NCBI GenBank assembly: GCA_018064755.1
Contig: JAGHUP010000001.1
Location: 1 to 64,000, forward strand
Length of the DNA: 64,000 nt
Direction of reading: 5' to 3'
DNA from: Candidatus Crickella equi
GTDB lineage: Bacteria; Bacillota; Clostridia; Peptostreptococcales; Anaerovoracaceae
The notes under the pieces were generated by a model that was given only the letters and a program-made list of their open reading frames with translations, was not told where the DNA came from and did no database searches. The first letter of the stretch is position 1, and each line of letters begins with the position of its first letter. A program made the translations under genes and the position numbers. Positions 7,739 to 15,103 of this stretch are shown piece by piece.

Positions 7739-8698
7739 TTGCCTTATGCAATACTAAGATTTCAGAAAAAGAAGAAAGGAAGTATCGCCGCTTGCGAGCG
7801 ACACAACGAGAGGAAGAAATCAATTTATAAGAGCAATCCTGACATAGATATTGAGAAAGCGGATCTGAATTATCATCTGATTGCTCCGCCCAGATACACA
7901 TATCTTAAAGAAGTTAATAAGAAAATTGATGCTGCCGGGTGCAAAGTTAGAAGTGATTCTATACGCATGGTTGAAACAGTTATCACTGCTTCACCGGAAT
8001 TTCTAGATTCGCTTCCACCTGAAGAACAGCGAGAATATTTTGAAAGAGCCCTATCCTTCATGGAGTCAAAGATTGGAAAAGATAACATCATTTCCGCAAT
8101 CGTTCACATGGATGAACGGACACCGCACATGCATCTGACATTTGTTCCCTTAACGAAAGACAACAGATTATCTGCCAAAGAAATACTCGGAAACAAAACC
8201 AAATTGTGTGAGTGGCAAACAGAATATTATGATTGTATGTCTGAACGCTGGCCGGAAATTGAACGTGGAAAATCTGCAGCAGAAACTCATCGCAAGCATA
8301 TTCCGACATGGTTATATAAGCTTGGCGATCGGCTGGATCGAGAATGTGAGCAAATATTTGCTGAGCTCGGTGATATCAATATGCTGAATGCCGGCAAGAA
8401 AAGAGATGATGTTGTCGAACTTCTAAGGGAAGTAATTCCTGAAATGAATCGTTTCAGAGTTGAAGTAAATCAGCTTACCGAAAGCATGAACTATTACAAG
8501 GATGAACTGCGCGGAAGAGAAAATGCCTACAGAAATAACCGTAATGAACTGTACGAAGTTAAGCAGGAAATATATGAAGATCGTGCCCGCATCCGTACAC
8601 TTGAGCATCAACTCAACAAACAAAACAATCTTCTGAGGAAGATTCCGCCGGAAATACTACAGGAAATTAATCGCAAGAACGAAGACCGCGTTCGTTAA
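7739..8698 (+). CDS. mobV: MobV-family relaxase (Pre/Mob)
   Basis: 319 residues from the TTG at 7739, preceded by AAGAAGGTG. The N-terminus PYAILRFQK is the standard start of MobV/Pre relaxases, so the open frame upstream of 7739 is not coding. The HMDERTPHMHL motif (~122) supplies the metal-binding histidines, and the C-terminal third is predicted coiled coil. It should nick the adjacent oriT and pilot the strand through a helper conjugation machine. A terminator hairpin follows at 8707-8735. Confidence 0.93.
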   Translation: MPYAILRFQKKKKGSIAACERHNERKKSIYKSNPDIDIEKADLNYHLIAPPRYTYLKEVNKKIDAAGCKVRSDSIRMVETVITASPEFLDSLPPEEQREYFERALSFMESKIGKDNIISAIVHMDERTPHMHLTFVPLTKDNRLSAKEILGNKTKLCEWQTEYYDCMSERWPEIERGKSAAETHRKHIPTWLYKLGDRLDRECEQIFAELGDINMLNAGKKRDDVVELLREVIPEMNRFRVEVNQLTESMNYYKDELRGRENAYRNNRNELYEVKQEIYEDRARIRTLEHQLNKQNNLLRKIPPEILQEINRKNEDRVR

Positions 8699-8706
8699 AC
8701 ATACAG

Positions 8707-8735
8707 CAGCATCGAAGACATCTTCGATGCTGTTT
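8707..8735 (+). terminator. Terminator after relaxase gene
   Basis: Perfect 12-bp arms CAGCATCGAAGA/TCTTCGATGCTG are followed by TTTCTTGTT. Confidence 0.75.
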
Positions 8736-8837
8736 CTTGTTGCGGATGACTATATTCCATCGTAAAGCGATACAAAATAAGCAATAAAAGTGGCGGCAGA
8801 TTATTGTTCTACCGCCAAACCTATCGTTTGTAGTGTG

Positions 8838-8880
8838 TAAAAAAATCCTGATTTTGTATCATCTCGACAAACTGGGATTT
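8838..8880 (-). terminator. Terminator after merR-like gene
   Basis: An imperfect stem based on AAATCC/GGATTT is followed on the - strand by a seven-T run. A separate hairpin TGGCGG/CCGCCA lies just beyond, near 8790-8817. Confidence 0.55.
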
Positions 8881-8881
8881 A

Positions 8882-9673
8882 CTATTCTATCGGAAGCTGA
8901 ATTTCTGTCAGCCAATCCTCTACAGATTCTTTATTCCAAATGCCATCAATATAACATTCTCGAGCAAGCCCTGCTGTCGTATACCCGTTCTGATCTGCAT
9001 ATTTCATAAGAAATGCATATGCCTCACCGATTTTCTCATAGGCTCCCTTGTGGTATATGCTCAGCACTTTTGTTTCCGGAAGTGTTTTGAACTTGATAAG
9101 TTCGTTTTCTTTCCCGAACGTCGTTACGGCCTCATTGTGTCTGATACGAATATCTGTCTCTTTATACTCGCCATCAAGGTATTCACAGAACTCATAGGGC
9201 GGCTCTGCGCACTTTAGTCCTGGATTCAGTTTAAGGCACTCCTGCCCAACATGCGGGATCCACTGCATGCTATCCGAATAAGTTTCTAATACTGTTTCTG
9301 CAGTATAAACAATCTTTTCGGGAATCACTTTTTCTGTTACTTGGTATTTCATATCTTTATCCTCCAAAATGGATTTGATTATGGAAAGATGAGATTCAAT
9401 TATCTGTTTTTCTTTTGTAAGTGATTCTATTTTCTCCTGCAGGATTTCTTTCACATCAGCTCCGTTAAAAACCGCTTTAATTTCTTCAATGGACAGGTCA
9501 AGCTGTCTGTATGATTTTATCTTTGCAGCAGTTTCAAGCTGAGAAGTTTCATAAAACCTGTAATTATTCCATTCGTCAACGGATGCAGGCTTCAGAAGGC
9601 CTTCCTTTTCGTAAAACCTCAGAGCTTTGATTGTCAAATGTGATAACTTCGAAAATTCACTTATCTTAAGCAT
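8882..9673 (-). CDS. MerR-family regulator with GyrI-like effector domain
   Basis: About 263 residues from the ATG at 9673, which has AAAGGAGA upstream; an upstream GTG would include that site. The N-terminal MerR helix-turn-helix (LKISEFSKLSHLTIKALRFYE) is followed by a dimerisation coiled coil (~70-110). The GyrI-like ligand-binding domain (~120-260) is as in BmrR/BltR multidrug sensors. It neighbours yjdF, and both promoters have MerR-type long spacers with dyads, so it probably senses a hydrophobic or aromatic compound and activates both genes. Confidence 0.88.
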   Translation of the reverse strand: MLKISEFSKLSHLTIKALRFYEKEGLLKPASVDEWNNYRFYETSQLETAAKIKSYRQLDLSIEEIKAVFNGADVKEILQEKIESLTKEKQIIESHLSIIKSILEDKDMKYQVTEKVIPEKIVYTAETVLETYSDSMQWIPHVGQECLKLNPGLKCAEPPYEFCEYLDGEYKETDIRIRHNEAVTTFGKENELIKFKTLPETKVLSIYHKGAYEKIGEAYAFLMKYADQNGYTTAGLARECYIDGIWNKESVEDWLTEIQLPIE

Positions 9674-9701
9674 AATCGTCAATCTCCTTTCCACATCTGA
9701 C

Positions 9702-9732
9702 ACTCTAATCTATCCCCTACGGGATGAGTCAA
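9702..9732 (-). promoter_or_regulatory. MerR-type promoter of the merR-like gene
   Basis: TTGACT (9732-9727) and TAGAGT (9707-9702) are separated by 19 bp, a long spacer typical of MerR-activated promoters. The spacer contains the dyad ATCCC-GTA-GGGGAT. Confidence 0.6.
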
Positions 9733-9769
9733 GAAACAAATTCTAATTCTGTGCGAAAAGCACAGGGCA

Positions 9770-10186
9770 TTATCTTCCCCTGTGCTTCTCTTTTTTCTTT
9801 TGCTGTTTCAGTTCAAACTTTCGTTTCTCTTCAGCGGCTTTCTGTTCGCGACTTTTTACTTTACGTTCCAGTTTGTTCTGCTCCTGTTGTAATTTCAATG
9901 CCTGCTGGGATTTTGTACCTGCTCCGGTTTTACCGAGAGACCGCTTTATTTCCCGCTGCATTTTCTTTGGATTCTTTTTTGTTTCCTCTACAACAGCTGC
10001 CACAGCAGGGCTGAACTGCAGGCTGTAATAGTGCTCCAGGATGAACTCATACACGTCATAGTCCTTTGGTTCAGAACCAAAAGTAACTTTAGTTGCAGAT
10101 AGTTTTCCGTTTTCGTATCGTTCAAAAACCCCTACCCAAAACGGCTCCTCAAAAAACACTGTCAGTCTGGTCTTTACTTCACCCAT
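9770..10186 (-). CDS. yjdF: YjdF family protein (DUF2992)
   Basis: 138 residues. The N-terminal half (MGEVKTRLTVFFEEPFWVG, then KVTFGSEPKDYDVYEFIL) matches the conserved YjdF family. The C-terminal ~60 residues are a very lysine- and glutamate-rich helix or coiled coil. Biochemical function is unknown. The family is best known because its mRNAs often carry a riboswitch for azaaromatic compounds. Here it is cargo on a mobilisable element beside a MerR drug sensor, consistent with a response to toxic heteroaromatics. An AGGAGG site precedes the ATG. Confidence 0.88.
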   Translation of the reverse strand: MGEVKTRLTVFFEEPFWVGVFERYENGKLSATKVTFGSEPKDYDVYEFILEHYYSLQFSPAVAAVVEETKKNPKKMQREIKRSLGKTGAGTKSQQALKLQQEQNKLERKVKSREQKAAEEKRKFELKQQKKKEKHRGR

Positions 10187-10194
10187 GACAATCC

Positions 10195-10330
10195 CTCCTT
10201 CTTAATTGTTATGAGCAAAGAATGGACAACCCGGAGGGGCAGGTTACTTACCACGATAATTCGTGACGGCCGGGCTACCTACCGGCTCTGGCATGCAAAA
10301 GCACACGTTGCGTTTTTATCTCTGCGATTA
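10195..10330 (-). promoter_or_regulatory. Candidate yjdF (azaaromatic) riboswitch
   Basis: A GC-rich, strongly folding leader lies between the promoter and yjdF in an AT-rich area. On the - strand there are GCCGG/CCGGC-type stems, a CACGA-ATTA-TCGTG hairpin and a CCGGGTTGTCC segment before the ribosome binding site. yjdF genes commonly carry the yjdF riboswitch in this position. I assign it by context and structure; the consensus was not aligned. Confidence 0.55.
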
Positions 10331-10332
10331 AT

Positions 10333-10363
10333 ATATAATCAGACCTTACGGTCGGATTTACAA
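10333..10363 (-). promoter_or_regulatory. yjdF promoter with MerR-type dyad
   Basis: TTGTAA (10363-10358), a 19-bp spacer and TTATAT (10338-10333). The spacer is almost entirely a dyad, AATCAGACC (10337-10345) and GGTCGGATT (10350-10358), matching at 8 of 9 positions around 4 bp. This is the arrangement recognised by MerR-family activators. Confidence 0.6.
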
Positions 10364-10500
10364 ATTCAAATTTATATGTCTAAATACTACACGATTTCGG
10401 TATCATTTGCCATTGCCATCATGATGGAAAATTAAAATTTCATCCCATGATGCAACTATTATAACATCACAGGTCTTCAGTTGTCCCGACACGTCGTGAA

Positions 10501-10593
10501 TTTGCAACACGTTTGCAACAAAGCAACCTAAAACCCAGTATTTCCAATGCTCCAAGTTCTCAAAGCGTTAATTTCAGTTCTCAAAGAGATAAT
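10501..10593. repeat. Right end of the element: arm repeats, tandem att copies (attR)
   Basis: TTTGCAACA (10501) and GTTTGCAACA (10511-10520) mirror the left-end arm sites. CCTAAAACCCAGTA (10527-10540) is the inverted partner of 3775-3788. Two 21-bp units follow in tandem: 10555-10575 (AGTTCTCAAAG then CGTTAATTTC) and 10576-10596 (AGTTCTCAAAG then AGATAATTTC). The second contains the perfect attR core. The first, read in frame, would end a divergent S9 C-terminus (SKFSKR-stop). Confidence 0.8.
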
Positions 10594-10628
10594 TTCTCAA
10601 ATCAACTCACGACATTTCATGTCAATTC

Positions 10629-10662
10629 AAAACAGCTCAGGACATTGTCCCGAGCTGTTTTT
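10629..10662 (+). terminator. Displaced terminator of the rplM-rpsI operon
   Basis: AACAGCTC-A-GGACA-TT-GTCC-C-GAGCTGTT followed by T-rich sequence lies 36 bp beyond attR, on the chromosomal side. This is the expected place of the original rpsI terminator before the element inserted. Confidence 0.75.
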
Positions 10663-10754
10663 CATTTCACATTTTTAGAGCTGTTTCTTGTTGTGGGTGT
10701 CCGTATGTCTTTATTTCATCGTAATAATGATACAAAATGCGGGCATAATAATAG

Positions 10755-10797
10755 AGTGCCAAGATTTTGAGGTTAATCAAATAATCTGTGGCACTCA
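10755..10797 (-). terminator. Hairpin after the BIG2/InlB-repeat protein gene
   Basis: GAGTGCC/GGCACTC arms with further AGATT/AATCT pairing lie downstream of the stop at 10860. There is no clear T-run, so it is a weak terminator or mRNA 3' end. The rest of 10663-10859 shows nothing codable. Confidence 0.4.
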
Positions 10798-10859
10798 TAA
10801 ATTAATTATTTCTTTACCTTGAGATATAATTCTCTATCATCACCTGTATTTGCTATAGC

Positions 10860-12641
10860 TTATCCGGGTTGATTTTGAGAAAAACATACTATAATGGTAG
10901 TATCAGCTGTTATTGTCTGCGAGTCTGGATTCAGCACAAAGCTATGAAATGTCCAGCCATTATTTGCTACAGCATGGTATCCATTTCCTCCAATCGTAAT
11001 TGTGCTACCATCGACATTGTATGCCGTTCCGCTCGGAACGATTAATTCTGTTACTTTTTGTCCATTTATATCCTGCACCTCACCTGTTTCTATATCTTGA
11101 TCTTTTTCCGGTTCAAAAGTTATGGTACAGGCCGGTGCGTAGGTGCCTACTGCATTTAATACATTTTCATCTGCACCTTCCAGGGCTTTAACCTCAATGC
11201 TTTCAAGCGTGTCTTTATTTGTCATGTTAAAAGTTACTGTATATTTCATATAGTCATTGCTGTAGGTATATGAATCACCATTCTTCTCTGCATTGTCGGA
11301 GGCCATTCCGCTATAAGAAAGCTGAAGCAATGGGTCGGATTGGGAATTAGCCTTTACATAAAGAATGTTAAACAACAAATTATTATATCCATAAACTCTA
11401 TTATTTGGTTTAGAGCTATCCATCCATGCATTTGTGGGAATATCGTTAGTATACATTGGGAAGTTAACAGTCTCGATAATGTCAACAATTCTTCTAGTCC
11501 ACCTAGCATACAATGTCATATCAGCTGTTACAGGGGAATTAAAATCCCACTTATTAGAGAGCGTTCCGTCAGCGTTTTTGGTCTTGTACCAACCCTCTAA
11601 GGTATGATTTGTAAACGTTGGATTTGGCTTGGTAGCCGTGCCCCCGCTTGCAATCGTCTGTGCAGTCGGTACTTCACCGGTTGCGCCATTCAGGTCGAAT
11701 GATACTGTGTATTCTGTTGGTGCAGGCGGTGGTGTTGGATTCTGTGACCACTTTGCATAGAGGGTTGTATCTGTAGTTACTGTATCTTCGTTGAAGTTCC
11801 ATGCATTTGTGCATGCTGCTTCCTTGTACCAGCCGCCAAATGTATAGCCTGCTGCTGTTGGTGCCGTTGGTGCTGAAATCTTTGAACCGGAAATAACATT
11901 ATTGAGCGGATCAATCTGTGTACCATGACCCTGCATATTGAATGTAACTGTGTATTCTGTTGGTGCTGGTGGTTCAGAAGACTTAACTGTAACAACTGTC
12001 TTGCACCACAAACCGCCTATGTCCTGAACATAGATTGTTGCTGCGCCTTCCTTATTAGCAGTTATAACACCATTGGCATTTACACTTGCTACAGTTGTGT
12101 TGTCAGAAACATATCTTGTTGCAGCTCCGTGGCTCTTCTTGATATGCTTCTTGTTCTTGTAGATCTTAGTTGTTGCTTTAAGAGTTGCTGTTTTGCCTGG
12201 TTCAAGAGTCACGGAAGTTGGGCTAACCTTGATGCTCTTGGCATTGGCATATTTGCCCATTGTTTTGCCTGTAATGAAGTGAATGCTCTTACTTGTTACA
12301 AGCTTCTTACCTCCTTTATAAGCAGCCACATAGAACTTGTAGTTCTTGTGAGCTTTAAGTTTTGTTTTCTTAATCTTCTTTACTTTGTAAGAAGTCTTGG
12401 ATGTGGTTGTAAGTTTCTTATACTTCTTGCCACATTTCTGTCCATATACTACATATTTAGTTGCTCCAGACACCTTGTTCCAAGAGAGCTTAACTGCCCT
12501 TGAACCAGATGTTGTAGCCTTAACCAGTTCTACTGGTACCGTAGTATCTGCTTCACCTGCAAATGATATGCTTGCCATTGCCGGCATCATCGTTATCACC
12601 ATTGCGAGTGATAGCAGAATGCTAAATAATCTTTTCTTCAT
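10860..12641 (-). CDS. Secreted Fn3-BIG2-InlB-repeat protein
   Basis: 593 residues with a Sec signal peptide (MKKRLFSILLSLAMVITMMP, cleavage near AxA/FAG at ~28). Domains in order are a lysine-rich Fn3-like module (~38-128), a BIG2 domain (~138-222), two Listeria-Bacteroides InlB B-repeats (~230-300 and ~312-382, each ending in the LYA[KR]W signature) and an unassigned C-terminal region (~385-593). The Fn3-BIG2 pair is closely similar to the C-terminal module of the 2465-residue protein at 37235. It is presumably surface-exposed, with an adhesive or matrix role. No LPXTG, choline-binding or S-layer domain is seen. Confidence 0.85.
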   Translation of the reverse strand: MKKRLFSILLSLAMVITMMPAMASISFAGEADTTVPVELVKATTSGSRAVKLSWNKVSGATKYVVYGQKCGKKYKKLTTTSKTSYKVKKIKKTKLKAHKNYKFYVAAYKGGKKLVTSKSIHFITGKTMGKYANAKSIKVSPTSVTLEPGKTATLKATTKIYKNKKHIKKSHGAATRYVSDNTTVASVNANGVITANKEGAATIYVQDIGGLWCKTVVTVKSSEPPAPTEYTVTFNMQGHGTQIDPLNNVISGSKISAPTAPTAAGYTFGGWYKEAACTNAWNFNEDTVTTDTTLYAKWSQNPTPPPAPTEYTVSFDLNGATGEVPTAQTIASGGTATKPNPTFTNHTLEGWYKTKNADGTLSNKWDFNSPVTADMTLYARWTRRIVDIIETVNFPMYTNDIPTNAWMDSSKPNNRVYGYNNLLFNILYVKANSQSDPLLQLSYSGMASDNAEKNGDSYTYSNDYMKYTVTFNMTNKDTLESIEVKALEGADENVLNAVGTYAPACTITFEPEKDQDIETGEVQDINGQKVTELIVPSGTAYNVDGSTITIGGNGYHAVANNGWTFHSFVLNPDSQTITADTTIIVCFSQNQPG

Positions 12642-12746
12642 GATTAAACCCTTTCAAGAATTAATAATTATTTATATCTATAATTACTCTTATTTTACTG
12701 AGTATCGCCCCCTCGAACAAGGGAAAAGTGTTGAAATTTGCACTAG

Positions 12747-13544
12747 TCATCGTCTTGATGTTATTAATCTGCCTTTTAGATAAAGATTGCCTTTCATGTT
12801 GGTTTTTATCGGTGTTATGTGCTCCTTGGCAGTTAGATATTGAAGATTCTGTCTGGAACATTCAAGCAATTCACAAGCGCCAGATGAATCCACAATGTTC
12901 ATTTTTACAAACGAAATGAAATTCTCCATTGTAAGAGGAACTCCAACGCCCTTTTCATATAGATAAATCGCAGGAATATCTATAGAATCATTGAATGTAA
13001 CGCAATACCCTCCAGCTGCAACATGCCCGGACATAAACAAGTCTTCATTGGCAATGACTTTGTCAACGCCCGAACAGGAAAGGCATTCATCTATTTGAAC
13101 TTTTCTTACTGTTTCATCATTAAAAAATAACAATAGCGAATTATCTTGGCAGGTAACGCACTCCGATATGTTGTGTTTCATCCGTTCCTTGACATAGTCG
13201 AATGGCTCGGGCAGCTCACGAACACGGATATAATCCTGACTGCTTGCACCTCTTGATTGCACAAGAAGCGCAAACTCGTCATACTCATGAAGCTTGGCAT
13301 TTACCAGAATACTATCAATATTCTGGCGGTCATTTGGTACTATTCTTTCCTTCACCCACAATGCACTCTGTTCTCTTGATGCCGTAAAGCGCCCCTCTTT
13401 AACCATATTCGAGAAAATTAATGGTGCACTCCACTCATCCAACGCATCATCAAGCTCTATGATAAATGAGCGCTCTTTCTCATAATATAATAGGCATCCG
13501 ACAGATAAGCCCTGATCATTATCGAACATTTCATAGACTTTCAT
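12747..13544 (-). CDS. HTH-containing partner of the HipA-like kinase
   Basis: About 265 residues. The start is either ATG 13544 (AAAGG upstream) or ATG 13562; both overlap the end of the kinase gene, implying coupled translation. The last ~45 residues (LLECSRQNLQYLTAKEHITPIKT...) look like a helix-turn-helix of the kind that reads a DNA major groove. The N-terminal ~220 residues are unassigned; part resembles nothing I can name. Context suggests the antitoxin/regulator half of a HipBA-like pair, but with unusual size and gene order (kinase first). Confidence 0.6.
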   Translation of the reverse strand: MKVYEMFDNDQGLSVGCLLYYEKERSFIIELDDALDEWSAPLIFSNMVKEGRFTASREQSALWVKERIVPNDRQNIDSILVNAKLHEYDEFALLVQSRGASSQDYIRVRELPEPFDYVKERMKHNISECVTCQDNSLLLFFNDETVRKVQIDECLSCSGVDKVIANEDLFMSGHVAAGGYCVTFNDSIDIPAIYLYEKGVGVPLTMENFISFVKMNIVDSSGACELLECSRQNLQYLTAKEHITPIKTNMKGNLYLKGRLITSRR

Positions 13545-14346
13545 ATAGCTTATACCTTTCATATATCATTTCCCAGATGCGATTAATATGTAACTCTGAA
13601 ATAATTCCATCAAGATCTGCAAATATGTACTCTCTGTCATCTTGCGTCAGGTCTCTTGCGAAAACCTTTCTTCCATTAAGCAGTTTAAGATTATCCAAGC
13701 ATGACCTACTTCCTATGAAATTATTAGAAGTTTTATCCTCCATCACATCGAAGTTTTCTATTTCTTTTTCATTTCTACAGAATGATAACAAAGATATTCC
13801 GTGGTCAAACAGTGGTGCTACGCGCAAAGTTTTCTTTCTTGAATTTCGAAGTAATTCGATATTCGCCCCGTGTCTATCCCTGTTTCCGATTATATAATCT
13901 ACGGCTATCATCGTGTCTATGTAATCTGAGAGGCCCAGGCGCTTGCAAAAGTCATACTCATCTTGCGCATTTATGCGTTCCTTGTTTTCTCTATAGTAGG
14001 TATCCATCGCAATCTTGCTTTCTCCGCGTTCCTTAAAATCCTCTGATGAACACAAATATGTACAATAGCGCTTGCCATCGATCTCGATTTCTGCATTGAT
14101 AAGACTATAACTGAGATGCTCTACTCCGAGCACAGTTAGTAGCCTATCGACAATGATTTCGTTAACGCATTCATGGCCAACGATACCATCACCCTTTACA
14201 TAATTAGATAACTTATAATAGTTTTTCTTTCCATGCAGATTAGATTCGGATTTAAGGAAAGACCCTGCAGTACCGCTTGAACTACGTACATGAGACCATT
14301 TTAAATAAGTTAAATCCTGTTTTTCTAAAATTACATTAGCCTCCAT
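13531..14346 (-). CDS. HipA-like / CtkA-like protein kinase
   Basis: 271 residues from the ATG at 14346 (AAAAGGAG 5 nt upstream; a GTG at 14370 lies inside the operator). The motif YIIGNRDRHGANIELL (~150-165) is the catalytic loop of HipA-type kinases (D and N present), and APLFDHGISLL (~178) is the metal-binding DxG-like segment. A region around residues 55-75 fits the HipA N-lobe. It is shorter than E. coli HipA (440) and near the size of CtkA-like kinases. Probable serine/threonine kinase of a toxin-antitoxin-like system; the target is unknown. Confidence 0.72.
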   Translation of the reverse strand: MEANVILEKQDLTYLKWSHVRSSSGTAGSFLKSESNLHGKKNYYKLSNYVKGDGIVGHECVNEIIVDRLLTVLGVEHLSYSLINAEIEIDGKRYCTYLCSSEDFKERGESKIAMDTYYRENKERINAQDEYDFCKRLGLSDYIDTMIAVDYIIGNRDRHGANIELLRNSRKKTLRVAPLFDHGISLLSFCRNEKEIENFDVMEDKTSNNFIGSRSCLDNLKLLNGRKVFARDLTQDDREYIFADLDGIISELHINRIWEMIYERYKLYESL

Positions 14347-14359
14347 TGTTTCTCCTTTT

Positions 14360-14420
14360 ATTTGACGCACGTCAAATTTCTATGTGAAAATTGTACCATT
14401 TTATTTGACGCACGTCAAAT
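14360..14420. promoter_or_regulatory. Twin identical palindromic operators upstream of the HipA-like gene
   Basis: The perfect 18-bp palindrome ATTTGACGCACGTCAAAT occurs at 14360-14377 and again at 14403-14420. They are 43 bp centre to centre, about four helical turns, and lie on one DNA face. The proximal copy ends about 14 bp before the kinase start codon. The HTH partner protein is the obvious candidate ligand. Confidence 0.75.
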
Positions 14421-14432
14421 TTTTCATATCCT

Positions 14433-14909
14433 TTATCTTTCCTGTATCTGCTTGCCGCTGAGGTGCTCTATTGTCATCTCAATCATCTGCACCGCGTGGC
14501 CGTCTTTGTTTACTTCTATGTCAATTTCCTGAGCATTCGGATAGTATTTAGCTGCCAGCTTTCTTACCAGTTCAATTCCCTTATCCTGATCTTCGACCAG
14601 CTTGCATCTTCCGAAAGCAATGGCGCTCTGGACATATGGAGCCCATTCTACATCACCAATCGATACGTTGCCGTAAACAGTTAGGCAGGCTTTATCGTCC
14701 TTCTTAATGGAATCAACCTTGTGACCCTTGCGTGAGGAGTGGAAATATACCTTGCCTTCTTCCTCACAATATACGAAATTAATAGGAACTCCATATGGAT
14801 ATCCATCATCGCCATTTACGGAGAGTACTGCTCTTCTCTCATTCTTGAGCAGAGCCTTAGCCGACTCAAGATCAAGCTCTCTTGCTTTTCTTCTCATTTC
14901 TCTAAACAT
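14433..14909 (-). CDS. Pyridoxamine 5'-phosphate oxidase-like flavoprotein (NimA-like)
   Basis: 158 residues, the usual size of the NimA/YhhW-like FMN-binding split-barrel family. Family-like stretches are AVLSVNGDDGYPYGVPINFVY and KVYFHSSRKGHKVDSIKKDDKACLTV. Members bind FMN or related cofactors, and some reduce nitroimidazoles. The physiological substrate is not deducible. It lies 3 bp downstream of the yolD-like gene and may be read with the polymerase operon. Confidence 0.82.
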   Translation of the reverse strand: MFREMRRKARELDLESAKALLKNERRAVLSVNGDDGYPYGVPINFVYCEEEGKVYFHSSRKGHKVDSIKKDDKACLTVYGNVSIGDVEWAPYVQSAIAFGRCKLVEDQDKGIELVRKLAAKYYPNAQEIDIEVNKDGHAVQMIEMTIEHLSGKQIQER

Positions 14910-14911
14910 AT

Positions 14912-15103
14912 TTATACCTCACTTAAGAATTCGCCTTCATTCTCTTCCGGATTAATTATCAACTCAACTTCAGCCTCCAGCTGCCTTCTATGTTCTTCTT
15001 CCTTCTTGCGCAGCGCATAGTCCAAGCCGGTAATAGCCGCAAACGGTGCGAACTGCTTGGCACGCTGGGACACCGGCATTGGCGTTCTTATTTTCTTCGT
15101 CAT
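14912..15103 (-). CDS. YolD-like protein
   Basis: 63 residues; the motif RAKQFAPFAAITGLDYAL is diagnostic of YolD-like proteins, which accompany UvrX/DinB-type error-prone polymerases in Bacillota. Its ATG overlaps the stop of the polymerase gene (15100-15103), so translation is coupled. It is thought to assist the polymerase, in a role compared to UmuD; there is no protease domain here. Confidence 0.85.
   Translation of the reverse strand: MTKKIRTPMPVSQRAKQFAPFAAITGLDYALRKKEEEHRRQLEAEVELIINPEENEGEFLSEV

Larger units (their letters stand above)
3720..10593. mobile_element. Integrative mobilisable element in the 3' end of rpsI (~6.9 kb)
   Basis: The 19-bp direct repeat CAGTTCTCAAAGAGATAAT occurs at 3720-3738 (end of rpsI) and 10575-10593. 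Between the copies lie a tyrosine integrase, an Xre regulator, an Xis-like protein, a RepA-like ATPase, a small Cys protein, a pMV158-type oriT, a MobV relaxase and a MerR/yjdF cargo. Integrase arm-type repeats lie near both ends. No coupling protein or type IV secretion gene is present, so it should depend on a helper conjugative element. Ribosomal protein gene 3' ends are known targets of tyrosine-integrase elements in Bacillota. Confidence 0.92.

Noticed and set aside
11925-12503. 192-residue open frame opposite the secreted BIG2 protein
   Set aside because: Hydrophobic, Cys/Leu-rich translation of the complement of a Lys-rich module; a shadow frame without a start signal.
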